64,000 bases of DNA from Amycolatopsis sp. DSM 110486 (GCF_019468465.1 NZ_CP080519.1:1751001-1815000); one strand, 5' to 3'; positions 38,672 to 47,889 are shown, counted from the first letter of the stretch. Notes: generated by a model from the letters alone, not told the origin. Numbers and translations: made by a program.

Positions 38672-39748
38672 GTGGTTCACTCACCGACGCCGCAGGGGCG
38701 CGTGCTGGCTTTTGTGCTCGCGGGTGTTGCCGGGGTGTGCGAAGTGCTGCTGGTGTGGAATGAGGTCGCTGAGCTGAGCCGGCGTTTCGATCTGAATCCC
38801 GGCCCGTATTTCCACCTGGTGATCGCTTTGCTCGGCCTCGGCGTGCTCGTGGGCGCGGCGCTGCTGGCCGCGCGACGGCCACGGGTGGCTCGAGTGTTGA
38901 TGCTGGGTGCGGTTGTGCAGGTGGTTCTCGCGGTACCCGGGTCGATGCGGATCTTGGGGATTCGGCGGTCGGGTGCTTTCGAGGACGTGTTCCTGCCGGC
39001 CGGCTTGGCGGCGGTGATCGCGGTACTGCTGTGGCTGCCCGCGGTGGCGGTGGCTTTGCCGGAGGTGATGCCGCGGTTCGCCGGTGGGCCGGGTTGGCAG
39101 CCGGGATACGGCGGGCCGGCCGGTTGGCAGGGTGCGGGGATGCCGGGGGCGGTTCCTGGGCAGCAGTGGCAAGGGGTTCCGGGGATGGCCGGGCCGGTTC
39201 CTGGGCAGCAGTGGCCGGGCGCTGGCGGGGCCGGCCAAGCCTGGCCGGGCGCGGTTCCGGGACAGATTCCCGGAGCCGCGATGCCGGGCCCAGCTCCCGG
39301 ACTGCAGTGGCCGGCTGCCGTTGACCCCGGCCAAGCCTGGCAGGGCGGCGCGGTGCCGGGGCAGGTTCCTGGACAGGCGATGCCAGGGTCCGTTCCCGGG
39401 CAGCAGTGGCCGGGCGCTGGCGGGGCCGGCCAAGCCTGGCAGGGCAGCGCAGTGCCAGGACAGAACCCCGGACAGCCGATGCCAGGGTCCGTTCCCGCGC
39501 AACAATGGCCGGGCGCCGGTGAACCCGGCCAAGCCTGGCAAGCCGGCGCAGCGCCGCCCGGGCCGGCGTCGCAGGGGTCTGTGGCACCCGCTCAGGCGTG
39601 GTCCGGTGCCGTCCCGGCGCACGGTCAGCCCGGACAGCCTTGGCCGGGTTCGATGCCGCCAGGACAGCCGATGCCGGGTTCCGATGCGCCGGGGGCTCCG
39701 CAGCAGCAGTACCCACCGGCAGGGCCGTATCCGCCGGCGCCCCACTGA
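38672..39748 (+). CDS. Membrane protein with Pro/Gly/Gln/Trp repeat tail
   Basis: 358 residues from GTG 38672, preceded by GGAGGGGGAT. Residues 1-150 hold four helices (LAFVLAGVAGVCEVLLVW, VIALLGLGVLVGAALLAA, VARVLMLGAVVQVVLAVPG, GLAAVIAVLLWLPAVAVAL). The other 200 residues are a disordered repeat tail built from PGQQWPGAGGAGQAW-like units, ending in QQQYPPAGPYPPAPH. Such tails occur in many actinobacterial membrane proteins and may mediate clustering. Function unknown. Confidence 0.75.
   Translation: MVHSPTPQGRVLAFVLAGVAGVCEVLLVWNEVAELSRRFDLNPGPYFHLVIALLGLGVLVGAALLAARRPRVARVLMLGAVVQVVLAVPGSMRILGIRRSGAFEDVFLPAGLAAVIAVLLWLPAVAVALPEVMPRFAGGPGWQPGYGGPAGWQGAGMPGAVPGQQWQGVPGMAGPVPGQQWPGAGGAGQAWPGAVPGQIPGAAMPGPAPGLQWPAAVDPGQAWQGGAVPGQVPGQAMPGSVPGQQWPGAGGAGQAWQGSAVPGQNPGQPMPGSVPAQQWPGAGEPGQAWQAGAAPPGPASQGSVAPAQAWSGAVPAHGQPGQPWPGSMPPGQPMPGSDAPGAPQQQYPPAGPYPPAPH
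39120..39745 (+). repeat. Imperfect tandem repeats encoding the PGQ-rich tail
   Basis: Blocks such as CCGTTCCCGGGCAGCAGTGG and GCTGGCGGGGCCGGCCAAGC recur several times (for example near 39195-39245 and 39390-39440). The units are close to 45-70 bases and in frame, so they expand the protein tail without frameshift. Confidence 0.75.
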
Positions 39749-39815
39749 GCGATGTCCGGTCGGGGGCGGGAAAACCGGGGTTCGCCAAGCGGAGTGAGGC
39801 CTTAAGGTTCAGGAC

Positions 39816-40019
39816 ATGGGTCAGGTGCTGCCCGTCGAATTCAGTGACGGCGAGGTGCGGGAGCTCGAGCGACAGGCGGCCGCCGAGGGGCGGAGCCTTC
39901 AGGAGTACGTGCGGGAGACGCTGATGACTGCCGTGACTTCGCGGGCCCGCCAGCGCGCGACGGTGCTCGACCACGTGCTGGAAGCGAGCGCCGGCCTCAA
40001 CGAGCGGCTGGCGCGATGA
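39816..40019 (+). CDS. Antitoxin of a Doc-type toxin-antitoxin pair
   Basis: 67 residues. VEFSDGEVRELERQAAAEGR and LQEYVRETLMTAVTSRARQR give a ribbon-helix-helix-like antitoxin with a disordered C-terminus that would wrap the toxin. The stop overlaps the next start by ATGA (40016-40019), normal for type II pairs. It likely binds its own promoter. The family name is not certain. Confidence 0.8.
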   Translation: MGQVLPVEFSDGEVRELERQAAAEGRSLQEYVRETLMTAVTSRARQRATVLDHVLEASAGLNERLAR

Positions 40020-40390
40020 CCGAGTACCTGACGATCCACGACTTGATGGTCGTCGCGCGCCGGGTGGTGCGGGGTGAGCTCGCGGTGCGCGACACGGGCA
40101 TCCTCGCGGCCGCCGCGGCGCGCCCGCGCACGTCGGTCTTCGGCGAGGACGCCTATCCCGGCGTGTGGGAGAAGGCCGCCGCGCTCATGGAGTCGCTCGG
40201 CCGCGGCCACCCCCTCATCGACGGCAACAAACGCCTCGCCTGGACCGCCACCTGGTTCTTCCTCGGCCTCAACGACAAACCCCTCCGCACGCCCCTCGAC
40301 GAGGACGCCGCCGAACCCTTCGTCCACGACGTCGTCCAGGGCCACCTCGACCTGCCCCGCATCGCCGCACGCCTGGCCGACTTCGCCTAG
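40016..40390 (+). CDS. doc: Fic/Doc family toxin (death-on-curing)
   Basis: 124 residues, the Doc length. The Fic motif HPLIDGNKRLAW spans 65-76, with catalytic H65 and the loop D/G-N-K-R intact. Doc toxins phosphorylate elongation factor Tu and stop translation. N-terminal EYLTIHDLMVVARRV is also typical. Translationally coupled to its antitoxin. The 166 bases to 40557 hold no gene. Confidence 0.92.
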   Translation: MTEYLTIHDLMVVARRVVRGELAVRDTGILAAAAARPRTSVFGEDAYPGVWEKAAALMESLGRGHPLIDGNKRLAWTATWFFLGLNDKPLRTPLDEDAAEPFVHDVVQGHLDLPRIAARLADFA

Positions 40391-40557
40391 CCGCCCGGCA
40401 ACGTCTCGCCGAGCAAGTCACCGACGTCGCCCATCGGCCCGAAGGCAGGAGCTCCGCGAGGCAGGCACGAAGCAGCCGTGCCCGACTCATGAGCGGGACC
40501 GAACCCTCTCGGTCGAACGAAACCCTGCCCCTGCAGCCAGGCGGATTCGCGGAAGTC

Positions 40558-41889
40558 TCACCGCGAAACCGCCTCCCACTGTGCCGTTTGCGCGTCGACC
40601 AGAGCCGTCAAGTCGCCCAACGTCAGGGAGAAGTCGTCGACATGGAGGCCGAGGCCGCCGCTGCTCGGAGGGCCCACCAGGGCGTCGCCGCCGGAGAGCT
40701 GGAGCCAGGACGCGGTGCCGCCGGGGACGGTGCGGAACTCGCACGCGCCGGTGAACTCGTCGGGATAGCGGGCGAAGCCGGTGGGGAACACCGGCAGCGA
40801 GGTGCCGAGGAGGACGGCGGTGAGGTGGCCGTTGGGGAGAAGAGCGTTGCCCTGCACCAAAGTCCGGGTGGGGAGCCGGGTGTCGAGCGGGGTCGTCGCG
40901 TCGGGCGCGGCGCCGGTCAGCAGGGCGGCCGGGTTGGTGCAGAGGATGCGGTGGCCGGGCGTCGAAGAGAGGCCGAAGGTGGAGCCGGGCGGCGGGACCG
41001 TTCCGGCCGGTTGCTTGTACGACGAGTAACTGGCCACGCAGCCGACCGGCACGGGCGCCGCGGCCGAAGCGCGAGCGCACACGGGCAGGTGCTGGAAAGC
41101 CGCGTCCGGATCGGAGCCGCCGCCGGCCGGGCGGTCGGTGGGGACCTGGACGTTGCCGCCGAGAAGCAGCGCGCTCACCAAGGAGGGCTGCACGTCGGGG
41201 TGGCCGTCCACGCGGTCGCGCAAGAGCGAGGCCGCGTCGGCGGCGCCCTGCGAGTGGCCGATCACGACCACCCCGCGGCGACGGTGCGTGACCGGGTCGA
41301 TGTTGTAGTCGCGCCAGTACGTGTCCCACGCCTGTTCGACGTCTTCGAGGCCCAGCGCGTAGTCGGGTGCCGTTCCGGTGAGCACGCCGACGATGTGCGC
41401 GGCCAGCGGCGCCTGCCGGTACGCGGGCACGAACACGCGGCAGTGGTTGAGCAACGGACCGACCTGGGCGTAGGTCACGGCGGGCGCGGAGTCGTCCGGG
41501 CCGGGTGGCAGCGAGCCGATCTGCAGCGTCGGATTCGAGAGCAGGTCGACGGTCGGGTAGACGAAGAAGCAGTCCACCGGAGGGGCCGCCGGCGGCTCGA
41601 ACGGTTCCACCACACTCGCGCCCGACTCCACCCGAGTGGTGTCGAACGTCACCCGACCCGGCGACGCGGGGTAGCCGACCGTGAAGCCGCCACCGGGCGT
41701 CGCGATCTGCGGGTCACCCGCCAGGTTCTGGTTGCACGGGTTCGCGGCCATGCCGGGCAGGCACACCCACACCGGGTGGTCGAGCGGCGCCGTGCCCGGC
41801 GGGGCGACACCAGACGCGGCGACGGCCGGGACGGCGGCCGCGAGGCCGAACACGGTCGTGAGAGCCAGCAGGATCACGCTTTTCCGCAC
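40558..41889 (-). CDS. Secreted DUF3089 serine hydrolase
   Basis: 443 residues from GTG 41887-41889 with GAAGGAG upstream. Signal peptide RKSVILLALTTVFGLAAAVP, cut near AVA-AS. The alpha/beta hydrolase core shows DCFFVYPTVDLL, then the nucleophile elbow VVVIGHSQGAAD, typical of DUF3089 lipase-like proteins. Paired cysteines suggest disulfides outside the cell. Substrate unknown, probably an ester or lipid. It is divergent from a small membrane protein. Confidence 0.85.
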   Translation of the reverse strand: MRKSVILLALTTVFGLAAAVPAVAASGVAPPGTAPLDHPVWVCLPGMAANPCNQNLAGDPQIATPGGGFTVGYPASPGRVTFDTTRVESGASVVEPFEPPAAPPVDCFFVYPTVDLLSNPTLQIGSLPPGPDDSAPAVTYAQVGPLLNHCRVFVPAYRQAPLAAHIVGVLTGTAPDYALGLEDVEQAWDTYWRDYNIDPVTHRRRGVVVIGHSQGAADAASLLRDRVDGHPDVQPSLVSALLLGGNVQVPTDRPAGGGSDPDAAFQHLPVCARASAAAPVPVGCVASYSSYKQPAGTVPPPGSTFGLSSTPGHRILCTNPAALLTGAAPDATTPLDTRLPTRTLVQGNALLPNGHLTAVLLGTSLPVFPTGFARYPDEFTGACEFRTVPGGTASWLQLSGGDALVGPPSSGGLGLHVDDFSLTLGDLTALVDAQTAQWEAVSR

Positions 41890-41963
41890 GCTCGACGCTC
41901 CTTCACCGGGTGGGCGAGTCCCCCGTAGGCTGGCAGGAGCAAAGCCGATCCGGGAGGTGAGTC

Positions 41964-42146
41964 GTGCCGTCACGCAATCCGCTGCGCTTGCTGCGCAAGT
42001 GGACGGACTGGTTCGAAAACCGCGGCGTGTACATCCCGGGCGAGGAGAGCCGCGCGGTCGACCCGGTGCGTGACTTCGGGTGGCTGATGGTCGCGTGGGG
42101 CGCCGGCGTGGCGATCTTCATCCTGTTGTTCGCCTTCGCCGTTTAA
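41964..42146 (+). CDS. Small single-helix membrane protein
   Basis: 60 residues. A basic N-terminus with LRLLRKWTDWFENRG and a C-terminal helix WLMVAWGAGVAIFILLFAFA. GTG start behind GGAGGTGAG. No family recognised, but the clean ribosome site and hydrophobic end support a real gene. Confidence 0.7.
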   Translation: MPSRNPLRLLRKWTDWFENRGVYIPGEESRAVDPVRDFGWLMVAWGAGVAIFILLFAFAV

Positions 42147-42148
42147 GT

Positions 42149-42181
42149 GGCACATCGGTGACGACTGTCACCCGGAGTGCC
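42149..42181 (+). terminator. Two-part hairpin after the small membrane protein
   Basis: Inner stem GGTGAC-GACT-GTCACC (42157-42172) and outer arms GGCAC/GTGCC (42149-42153, 42177-42181), followed by CTTTC. It starts 3 bases past the stop. Nothing else is seen up to 42326. Confidence 0.55.
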
Positions 42182-42326
42182 CTTTCGGTCACGGATCGGC
42201 CACGGCTGTACACCAGGTCCGCGTCTTCGTGCGCGCGCACGTGCACATGCAGGGACAGTGGAGCGGGTCGCCTTCGGTCACTACGCCGAACGGCCTGAGC
42301 CCCCGCCCCGACTGGAGTAAACCGAG

Positions 42327-42863
42327 ATGGCGCCCGCGCGCACCCCCAAGCTGTTGCTTTCCGCCTGTTTGCTGATGGCGGTGGCGGCCTGCGGGGTCGA
42401 CGCGCAGGAAGGCACAGCGACGCTCGGCGGTGGTGGCGGCCCTGCGAAGGCCGCGGCCGCGCAGACGTCGCGTGACCTGCAGTTCGGCGCGGAACACCGG
42501 TTCGCCAGCGGCATCACGATCTCGGTTTCCGCCCCGCAGTCGTTCCAGCCCAGCCCCGCCGCGTACCCGCGCAGCTCGCGGGCGGCGTCGTTCGGCATCG
42601 AGATCACCAACAACGGCGCGGATTCCTACCGGCTTTCCGGCTTCACGGTCGCCGCGATGATCGACGGACGCCCGACCAAACAGGTCGTCGACGCCACCCA
42701 GGGCCTCGGCGGAATCACCGACGCGGGCAAAGACCTGCAGCAGGGCCGCTCCGCGCAGCTGACGCTCGCGTTCGCCGTGCCCGACGGCACCACGCAGCTC
42801 ACGGTTCAGCTGCGACCCAGCGCGACCGAGCCCGCCGTGGCCACGTACTGCGGGGCCGTCTGA
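42327..42863 (+). CDS. Lipoprotein with DUF4352-like domain
   Basis: 178 residues. Signal ends in the lipobox MAVAACG, so the mature cysteine (C22) is lipidated and the protein held outside the membrane. The mature part has a Gly-rich linker and an Ig-like beta domain (ASFGIEITNNGADSYRLSGF, SAQLTLAFAVPDGTTQLTVQ) as in DUF4352 lipoproteins. Role unknown. Its end is 8 bases before the 101-bp repeat. Confidence 0.82.
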   Translation: MAPARTPKLLLSACLLMAVAACGVDAQEGTATLGGGGGPAKAAAAQTSRDLQFGAEHRFASGITISVSAPQSFQPSPAAYPRSSRAASFGIEITNNGADSYRLSGFTVAAMIDGRPTKQVVDATQGLGGITDAGKDLQQGRSAQLTLAFAVPDGTTQLTVQLRPSATEPAVATYCGAV

Positions 42864-42870
42864 ATTACAA

Positions 42871-42971
42871 ATCCGGCCAAAAGCAGGCCGACCCCCGCGC
42901 GGCACGTAACCGTTGCTACGAAGCCATTCGGCCGTGACTGTGGTCGGATTGGTAACGATCGGCACAGTACG
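42871..42971. repeat. 101-bp repeat, copy B (partner 32895-32995)
   Basis: Differs from copy A at four positions only. Here it fills the gap between the lipoprotein stop and the bcp start at 42980, so it may hold the bcp promoter. In copy A the same bases instead end a coding gene. Confidence 0.9.
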
Positions 42972-42979
42972 CTGCGTTC

Positions 42980-43456
42980 ATGACCGAGCAGCGACTCTCC
43001 TCCGGCGACGCCGCCCCCGACTTCGCCCTGCCCGACAGCACGGGCAAGAGCGTCTCCCTCAGCGACTTCCGCGGCCAGGCCGTCGTCGTGTACTTCTACC
43101 CGGCCGCCGGCACCCCCGGGTGCACCAAGCAGGCCTGCGACTTCCGCGACAGCCTCGCCCAGCTCAACGACGCCGGCTACCAGGTCCTCGGCATCTCCCC
43201 GGACAAGCCGGCGAAGCTCGCGAAGTTCGTCGAGAACGAGCAGCTGACCTTCCCCCTGCTCTCCGACGAGGACAAGCACGTCCTCACTGCATGGGGCGCC
43301 TTCGGCGAGAAGAAGAACTACGGCCGCGTCTACCAGGGCGTGATCCGCTCGACCTTCATCGTCGACGCGGAGGGCAAGATCGCGAACGCCTTCTACAACG
43401 TCCGCGCGACCGGTCACGTCGCGAAGCTGATCCGCGACCTCGGCATCGCCGCCTGA
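42980..43456 (+). CDS. bcp: Bcp/PrxQ-type thioredoxin-dependent peroxiredoxin
   Basis: 158 residues, normal length. The peroxidatic cysteine C48 in AAGTPGCTKQACDFRD is followed by the resolving C53, the classic CTKQAC atypical 2-Cys arrangement. It reduces peroxides in the cytoplasm with thioredoxin. Its own ATG follows a 101-bp repeat that likely contains the promoter. Confidence 0.95.
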   Translation: MTEQRLSSGDAAPDFALPDSTGKSVSLSDFRGQAVVVYFYPAAGTPGCTKQACDFRDSLAQLNDAGYQVLGISPDKPAKLAKFVENEQLTFPLLSDEDKHVLTAWGAFGEKKNYGRVYQGVIRSTFIVDAEGKIANAFYNVRATGHVAKLIRDLGIAA

Positions 43457-43464
43457 GCCGCGAA

Positions 43465-43504
43465 GCCGGCCGCCCGGGTGAGCGGTTCACTCGGGCGGGC
43501 CGGC
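43465..43504. terminator. Imperfect hairpin between convergent genes
   Basis: GCCGGCCGCCCGGGTGA (43465-43481) pairs with 43487-43504 except for one G-T and one bulge; loop 5 nt. It covers the end of the kinase gene and is 9 bases after the bcp stop. Confidence 0.65.
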
Positions 43505-45262
43505 GGCCGGGAAGCGCAGCGTGAACGTCGAGCCCTCGCCCAGCGTGCTGCGCACCGAGACCGTGCCGCCGTGGGCGGCCGCCAGGTTGCGGACGATGGC
43601 AAGGCCCAGGCCGCTGCCGCCGCTCGCGCCGCGGGTGCGGGCTTTGTTCGCGCGCCAGAAGCGGTCGAAGACGTGCGGCAGATCGTCGGCGGCGATGCCG
43701 ACGCCGGTGTCGGCCACGGAGAACACGACGTCCGAATCGGCACGCGTGGCGCTGACGGTGACGGAGCCGCCGCGGGGGGTGTGGCGGACAGCGTTGGACA
43801 CGAGGTTGTCGATGGCCTGCCGCAGGCGCACGGGGTCCGCCGTGACGGCCGGGTCGGCCATCGACCGCACCACCAGCTGAACGCCCGCCGCGTCGGCGCG
43901 GGCGGCGTGGGCCGCGGCGAGCTGGGTGAGCAGGGAGTTGGCGTCGATGGGCTCGGGATGCACGCGCAGCGCGCCGGCGTCGGCGAGAGCGAGGTCCTGC
44001 AGGTCGTCGACGATGTGCTGCAGGTGCAGCGCCTCTTCGAGCAGCGACACGACGAGCTCGTCGTCGAGCCGACTCACGCCGTCCTGCGTGGCCTCCAGCC
44101 AGCCGCGGATGTTGGACAGCGGCGTGCGCAGCTCGTGCGCGATGTCGCTGACCATGGCCTTGCGCGCTATCTCCAGCTTCTCGCGCGCCTCGGACATGTC
44201 GTTGAACGCCCGCGCCAGCCGCGCGATCTCGTCCTTGCCCTTGACCTTCACGCGCGCCCCGGCCTCGCCCGCCTCCATGCGCTGCGCGGCGCCCGTGAGC
44301 GCGTGCAGCGGCCGGATGAGTCGGATCGACGCGAGCCCGGTGGCCACGACCGTGAGCACGAGGATCGCGCCCGCCACCTCGGCCAGGCGCACCTGGTTGT
44401 CCGACGACAGCGTGAACCCGCTCGGCGGCTGGTCACTGCCCTTCTCCGTGATGTAGAGCCACGCGGGGGGCGCGACATACGACGCCAGCTGCTCATGACG
44501 CGCGGACGTCACGCAGTTCTGCGCCGTCGTGTCCGTCGCGTCTGTCGCGCCGGTCTCGGGCCCGATGAACGTCCACGACAGCGACAGCTGCGCCGCCGGA
44601 GCGCTCTGCGCGCTGCGGCCGAGGCAGGCGTTCACGAGGTCCTGCAGCTTGTCGAGCGCGGCCTGTTCGGTGTCGGTGGGTTGCTCGAGGCTCGTGCCGT
44701 TGCACCGCGTCAGCGCGTACGGGTCGTCGGCCACCACTCGCGGGTGCCCACCGGGCGACACCTCGATGCTGCCGACGCTCCCGCGCTCTTGCACGCACCG
44801 CAGCACGCGCTGCGCGACGCCCGTCAGCCTCGCCTTTTCGTCCTGCGGCAACGCATACGGCCCCACCGCCTCCGGGTCGATCCGGTCCGGTGTGGACTGC
44901 ACGCCCAGCCCTGGGTCGACCGACAACGGGTCGACCACCACCGAAGGCTGCGGCGGCAACCGTCCGGGGTCGGGGTCGGAACTCGCGATCACCTTGCCCT
45001 GCGGGGTCGCCAGCACCACGCGGCGGCCGGTGCTCTCGGCGTAGGTGGTCACGACCTTGCCGACGCCGTCCCAGTTCGGGTGCGTGGCCGCGTAGCCGAG
45101 CAGGCCCTGGTAGATGGTGCCGTCGTCGGCGAAGACCTGGCCCTGCTCCTGCCGGATCGCGCCCGTGGTGGTGCGCGCGGCGAGCCACGCCGTGGCCGCG
45201 ATCGCGCACACCGCGACCAGCGCCGACACCGCGATGAGGCGGACCAGCAGGCTACGCCGCAT
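43487..45262 (-). CDS. Membrane sensor histidine kinase
   Basis: 591 residues. Helix 1 at about 7-28, a large extracellular sensor to about 300, and helix 2 (VAGAILVLTVVATGLASIRL) leading into a HAMP domain. The dimerisation domain carries phospho-acceptor H376 in SDIAHELRTPLSNI, and the ATPase domain has NLVSNAVRHTP, VADTGVGIAADD and GGSGLGLAIV. It overlaps the response regulator by 11 bases. Likely senses envelope stress or a peptide antibiotic, inferred from the divergent MacAB-like operon. Confidence 0.93.
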   Translation of the reverse strand: MRRSLLVRLIAVSALVAVCAIAATAWLAARTTTGAIRQEQGQVFADDGTIYQGLLGYAATHPNWDGVGKVVTTYAESTGRRVVLATPQGKVIASSDPDPGRLPPQPSVVVDPLSVDPGLGVQSTPDRIDPEAVGPYALPQDEKARLTGVAQRVLRCVQERGSVGSIEVSPGGHPRVVADDPYALTRCNGTSLEQPTDTEQAALDKLQDLVNACLGRSAQSAPAAQLSLSWTFIGPETGATDATDTTAQNCVTSARHEQLASYVAPPAWLYITEKGSDQPPSGFTLSSDNQVRLAEVAGAILVLTVVATGLASIRLIRPLHALTGAAQRMEAGEAGARVKVKGKDEIARLARAFNDMSEAREKLEIARKAMVSDIAHELRTPLSNIRGWLEATQDGVSRLDDELVVSLLEEALHLQHIVDDLQDLALADAGALRVHPEPIDANSLLTQLAAAHAARADAAGVQLVVRSMADPAVTADPVRLRQAIDNLVSNAVRHTPRGGSVTVSATRADSDVVFSVADTGVGIAADDLPHVFDRFWRANKARTRGASGGSGLGLAIVRNLAAAHGGTVSVRSTLGEGSTFTLRFPAAGPPE

Positions 45263-45950
45263 CGGGCGGCCCAGCCGTAAGCTTGTAGCCGACGCCGTAC
45301 ACGGTCAGCAGCCGCTTGGGTTTGCGCGGCGCCGCCTCGATCTTCTTGCGCAGGTTCATCACGTGGACGTCGATCGCGCGCTGGGTGATGTAGCGGTCGA
45401 AGCCGTGCAGGTGCTCCAGCAACTGCCCGCGCGTGAACACCTGGTCCGGGTGCGCGGCCATCACCTCGAGCAGCCGGAACTCACCCGGAGTGGTCTCGAT
45501 CAGCTGCCCGGACACGACCACCTCGTGCCGGCCGACGTCCACGGTCAGCGCGCCGACGCGCAGCGGGCCATCCGGGGGAACGGCAGTTTTGGTGCGGCGC
45601 AACAAAGTCCGCACCCGAGCCATCAGCTCGCGGGGGCTGTACGGTTTGGTGATGTAGTCGTCCGCCCCGAGGTCCAGACCACGCAGCATATCGTCCTCTG
45701 TGGACCGTGCGGTCAGCATCAGCACGGGCACGTCGGACTCCGCGCGCAGGATCCGGCACACCTCGAGCCCGTCCATGCCGGGCAGCATGACGTCGAGCAC
45801 GAGCAGGTCCGGCGGGCGGCGGCGGACGAGGTCGAGCGTCTCGCGGCCGTCGGGCACGACCACCACCGAGTGGCGTTCCCGCTCGAGGTAGCGGCGGACG
45901 AGCTCCGCTTGCTTCGGATCGTCCTCCGCGAGCACGATGTCTGCGCACAT
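45252..45950 (-). CDS. OmpR/PhoB-type response regulator
   Basis: 232 residues from ATG 45948-45950. Receiver: acidic D10/D11, phospho-acceptor D53 in LLVLDVMLPGMDG, and K102 in YITKPYSPRE. Winged helix at about 130-225 (LTVDVGRHEVVVSGQLIETT, LLEVMAAHPDQVFTRGQLLE, RAIDVHVMNLRKKIE). Partner of the overlapping kinase. Direct repeats at 46017-46037 are its probable site in front of the divergent export operon. Confidence 0.94.
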   Translation of the reverse strand: MCADIVLAEDDPKQAELVRRYLERERHSVVVVPDGRETLDLVRRRPPDLLVLDVMLPGMDGLEVCRILRAESDVPVLMLTARSTEDDMLRGLDLGADDYITKPYSPRELMARVRTLLRRTKTAVPPDGPLRVGALTVDVGRHEVVVSGQLIETTPGEFRLLEVMAAHPDQVFTRGQLLEHLHGFDRYITQRAIDVHVMNLRKKIEAAPRKPKRLLTVYGVGYKLTAGPPDAA

Positions 45951-46016
45951 GCTGCGAGCATAAGGATCTCCGCCGACGCGGGCGACCCAGCGCCGCGGGA
46001 ACACCGGATCAGCACC

Positions 46017-46037
46017 GCTTCCTGACGGCTTCCTGAC
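46017..46037. promoter_or_regulatory. GCTTCCTGAC direct repeat, 11-bp period
   Basis: GCTTCCTGAC at 46017-46026 and 46028-46037, head-to-tail and one helical turn apart, the usual layout for OmpR-family binding. It lies between the divergent regulator and the export operon. Confidence 0.6.
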
Positions 46038-46132
46038 AATTCGCCTCGATAGTGGCCTCCGGACCCGCCGGATCAGTCCACTTCGGACGCGCCGGGTGAG
46101 TGGAAGCGGAGAAACGATGATGGAGGCCGTCA

Positions 46133-47209
46133 GTGGCCGGTAAGTCCCGGCGGCGCGCGATCGCCGTCTCAGCCTCGGCCGCCGTTGTGGTGCTGCTCGG
46201 CGTCGGCGCGTACGTGGCCATCGACCACGGCCGCGGCACGGCGGAAGCCGCGGCTCCCCCGCCCGCCGTGACCACCGTCGCCGTGGCCAGGACCGACCTG
46301 TCGAACACGCGGACGTTCACCGGCACCCTCGGCTTCGGCACGCCCGAGCCGCTCAAGGGCGCGGGCGCCGGCGTGGTCACGCAGCTGCCGGACGTCGGCA
46401 CCGTGGCCCAGCGCGGGAAGCCGCTGTACTCCGTGAACGGTGTGGGAGTGCCGGTGTTCTTCGGCGACACCCCGCTGTTCCGCAAGCTCGACAACCCCGA
46501 CCTGACCGGCCCGGACGTCGCCACGGTGGCCGACAACCTCGCCCGCCTCGGCTACTCCGTCGGCACGCGCGCGAAGGATCCGCAGAAGGCGAAGTTCACG
46601 TTCGCCGACGCGCTGAAGAAGTGGGAGAAGAAGGCCGGCCTGCCGGACACGGGCACGCTCGACGTCGGCCAGGTCGTGGTGCTGCCCGGCGAGGCGCGCG
46701 TGAACAGCGTGACGGCCCAGCTCGGCGACCCCGCCGCAGACCCGCTGCTCACCACGACGCCGACGGCGAAGGTCGTGATCGCGCCCGTGGACGCGGCCGA
46801 GGTCGGCTCGGTCAAGACCGGCATGGCCGTGACGATGGTGCGCCCGGACGGCAAGGAAATCCCGGCGAAGGTCACTTCGGTGAGCACCGCCGTGACCGGC
46901 GGCGACCCGTCGGGCGGCGACCCGGCGCAGGGGCCGCCGAAGATCAACGTGACCGTGGTGCCCGTGAACGCCTCGGACGTCGGCGACCTCGACTCGGCGT
47001 CGGTGCAGGTCCAGGTGGCCACCGAGACCCACGCCGGCGTGCTGGCCGTGCCGCTCGGTGCGCTGGTCGCCTTGCGCGAAGGCGGCTACGCCGTGCAGCT
47101 GCAGGGCGGGAAGCTCGTGCCGGTGAAGACGGGCATGTTCGCGCGTGACCAGGTGGAGATCAGCGGCCCGGGTATCACCGAGGGCCTGCGGGTGGTGACG
47201 ACCTCGTGA
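46133..47209 (+). CDS. MacA/HlyD-like periplasmic adaptor
   Basis: 358 residues. An N-terminal membrane anchor ([21 protein letters not shown]), then barrel-sandwich pieces ([31 protein letters not shown]) and a peptidoglycan-binding-like insert ([39 protein letters not shown]). The C-terminal part has [22 protein letters not shown] beta domain. GTG start. It overlaps the ATPase gene by 4 bases. Couples the permease to extracellular cargo transfer. Confidence 0.88.
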   Translation: MAGKSRRRAIAVSASAAVVVLLGVGAYVAIDHGRGTAEAAAPPPAVTTVAVARTDLSNTRTFTGTLGFGTPEPLKGAGAGVVTQLPDVGTVAQRGKPLYSVNGVGVPVFFGDTPLFRKLDNPDLTGPDVATVADNLARLGYSVGTRAKDPQKAKFTFADALKKWEKKAGLPDTGTLDVGQVVVLPGEARVNSVTAQLGDPAADPLLTTTPTAKVVIAPVDAAEVGSVKTGMAVTMVRPDGKEIPAKVTSVSTAVTGGDPSGGDPAQGPPKINVTVVPVNASDVGDLDSASVQVQVATETHAGVLAVPLGALVALREGGYAVQLQGGKLVPVKTGMFARDQVEISGPGITEGLRVVTTS

Positions 47210-47889
47210 CGCCGGTGCTGGCTCTGCACGGGGTGAGCAAGCACTACCCCGGGGGTGTGAAGGCGCTCGACGACGTGTCGCTGGCCGTCGCCGAGGGTGA
47301 GCTGCTGGCGATCGTGGGACCGTCCGGTTCGGGCAAGTCGACGCTGCTGAACATCGTCGGCACGCTCGACCTCCCGACTTCCGGCACCGTCGAGCTCGGC
47401 GGCCAGGATGTGACGCAGCTGAGCGACCGGCGGCTGTCCGCGCTGCGCGGGCGGTGGCTCGGGTTCGTGTTCCAGCAGTTCCACCTCACCGACGGCCTCA
47501 GCGCGGCGGAGAACGTGGCCACCGGCCTGCTGTACGCCGGGGTGCCGCGCAAGCAACGTCGTCCCCTCGCTTTGGAGGCTTTGGGCCGGGTCGGGCTCGC
47601 GCACCGCGTGGACCACCGGCCGCACGAGCTTTCCGGTGGTGAACGCCAGCGGGTCGCCATCGCGCGGGCCGTGGTGAACGACCCCGCGCTCGTGCTCGCC
47701 GACGAGCCGACGGGCGCGCTCGACACCGCCAACGGCCACGCCGTCCTGGAGTTGCTCCACGGCCTCAACGCCGAAGGAACGACCATCGCGATCATCACGC
47801 ACGACCGCGACATCGCGGCGAGCCTGCCGCGGCGCATCGAGTTCCGCGACGGCCGGATCGTGCAGGACCTCGTGGTGATTGCCGCGTGA
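47206..47889 (+). CDS. MacB/LolD-type ABC transporter ATPase
   Basis: 227 residues. Walker [10 protein letters not shown] at 38-46, Q-loop [18 protein letters not shown], signature [14 protein letters not shown], Walker [13 protein letters not shown] and switch histidine in IIITHDRD-like end ([10 protein letters not shown]). All motifs intact. Gene overlaps both neighbours by 4 bases. Drives the FtsX-like permease that follows; likely exports antimicrobial peptide, lipid or drug. Confidence 0.95.
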   Translation: MTPVLALHGVSKHYPGGVKALDDVSLAVAEGELLAIVGPSGSGKSTLLNIVGTLDLPTSGTVELGGQDVTQLSDRRLSALRGRWLGFVFQQFHLTDGLSAAENVATGLLYAGVPRKQRRPLALEALGRVGLAHRVDHRPHELSGGERQRVAIARAVVNDPALVLADEPTGALDTANGHAVLELLHGLNAEGTTIAIITHDRDIAASLPRRIEFRDGRIVQDLVVIAA

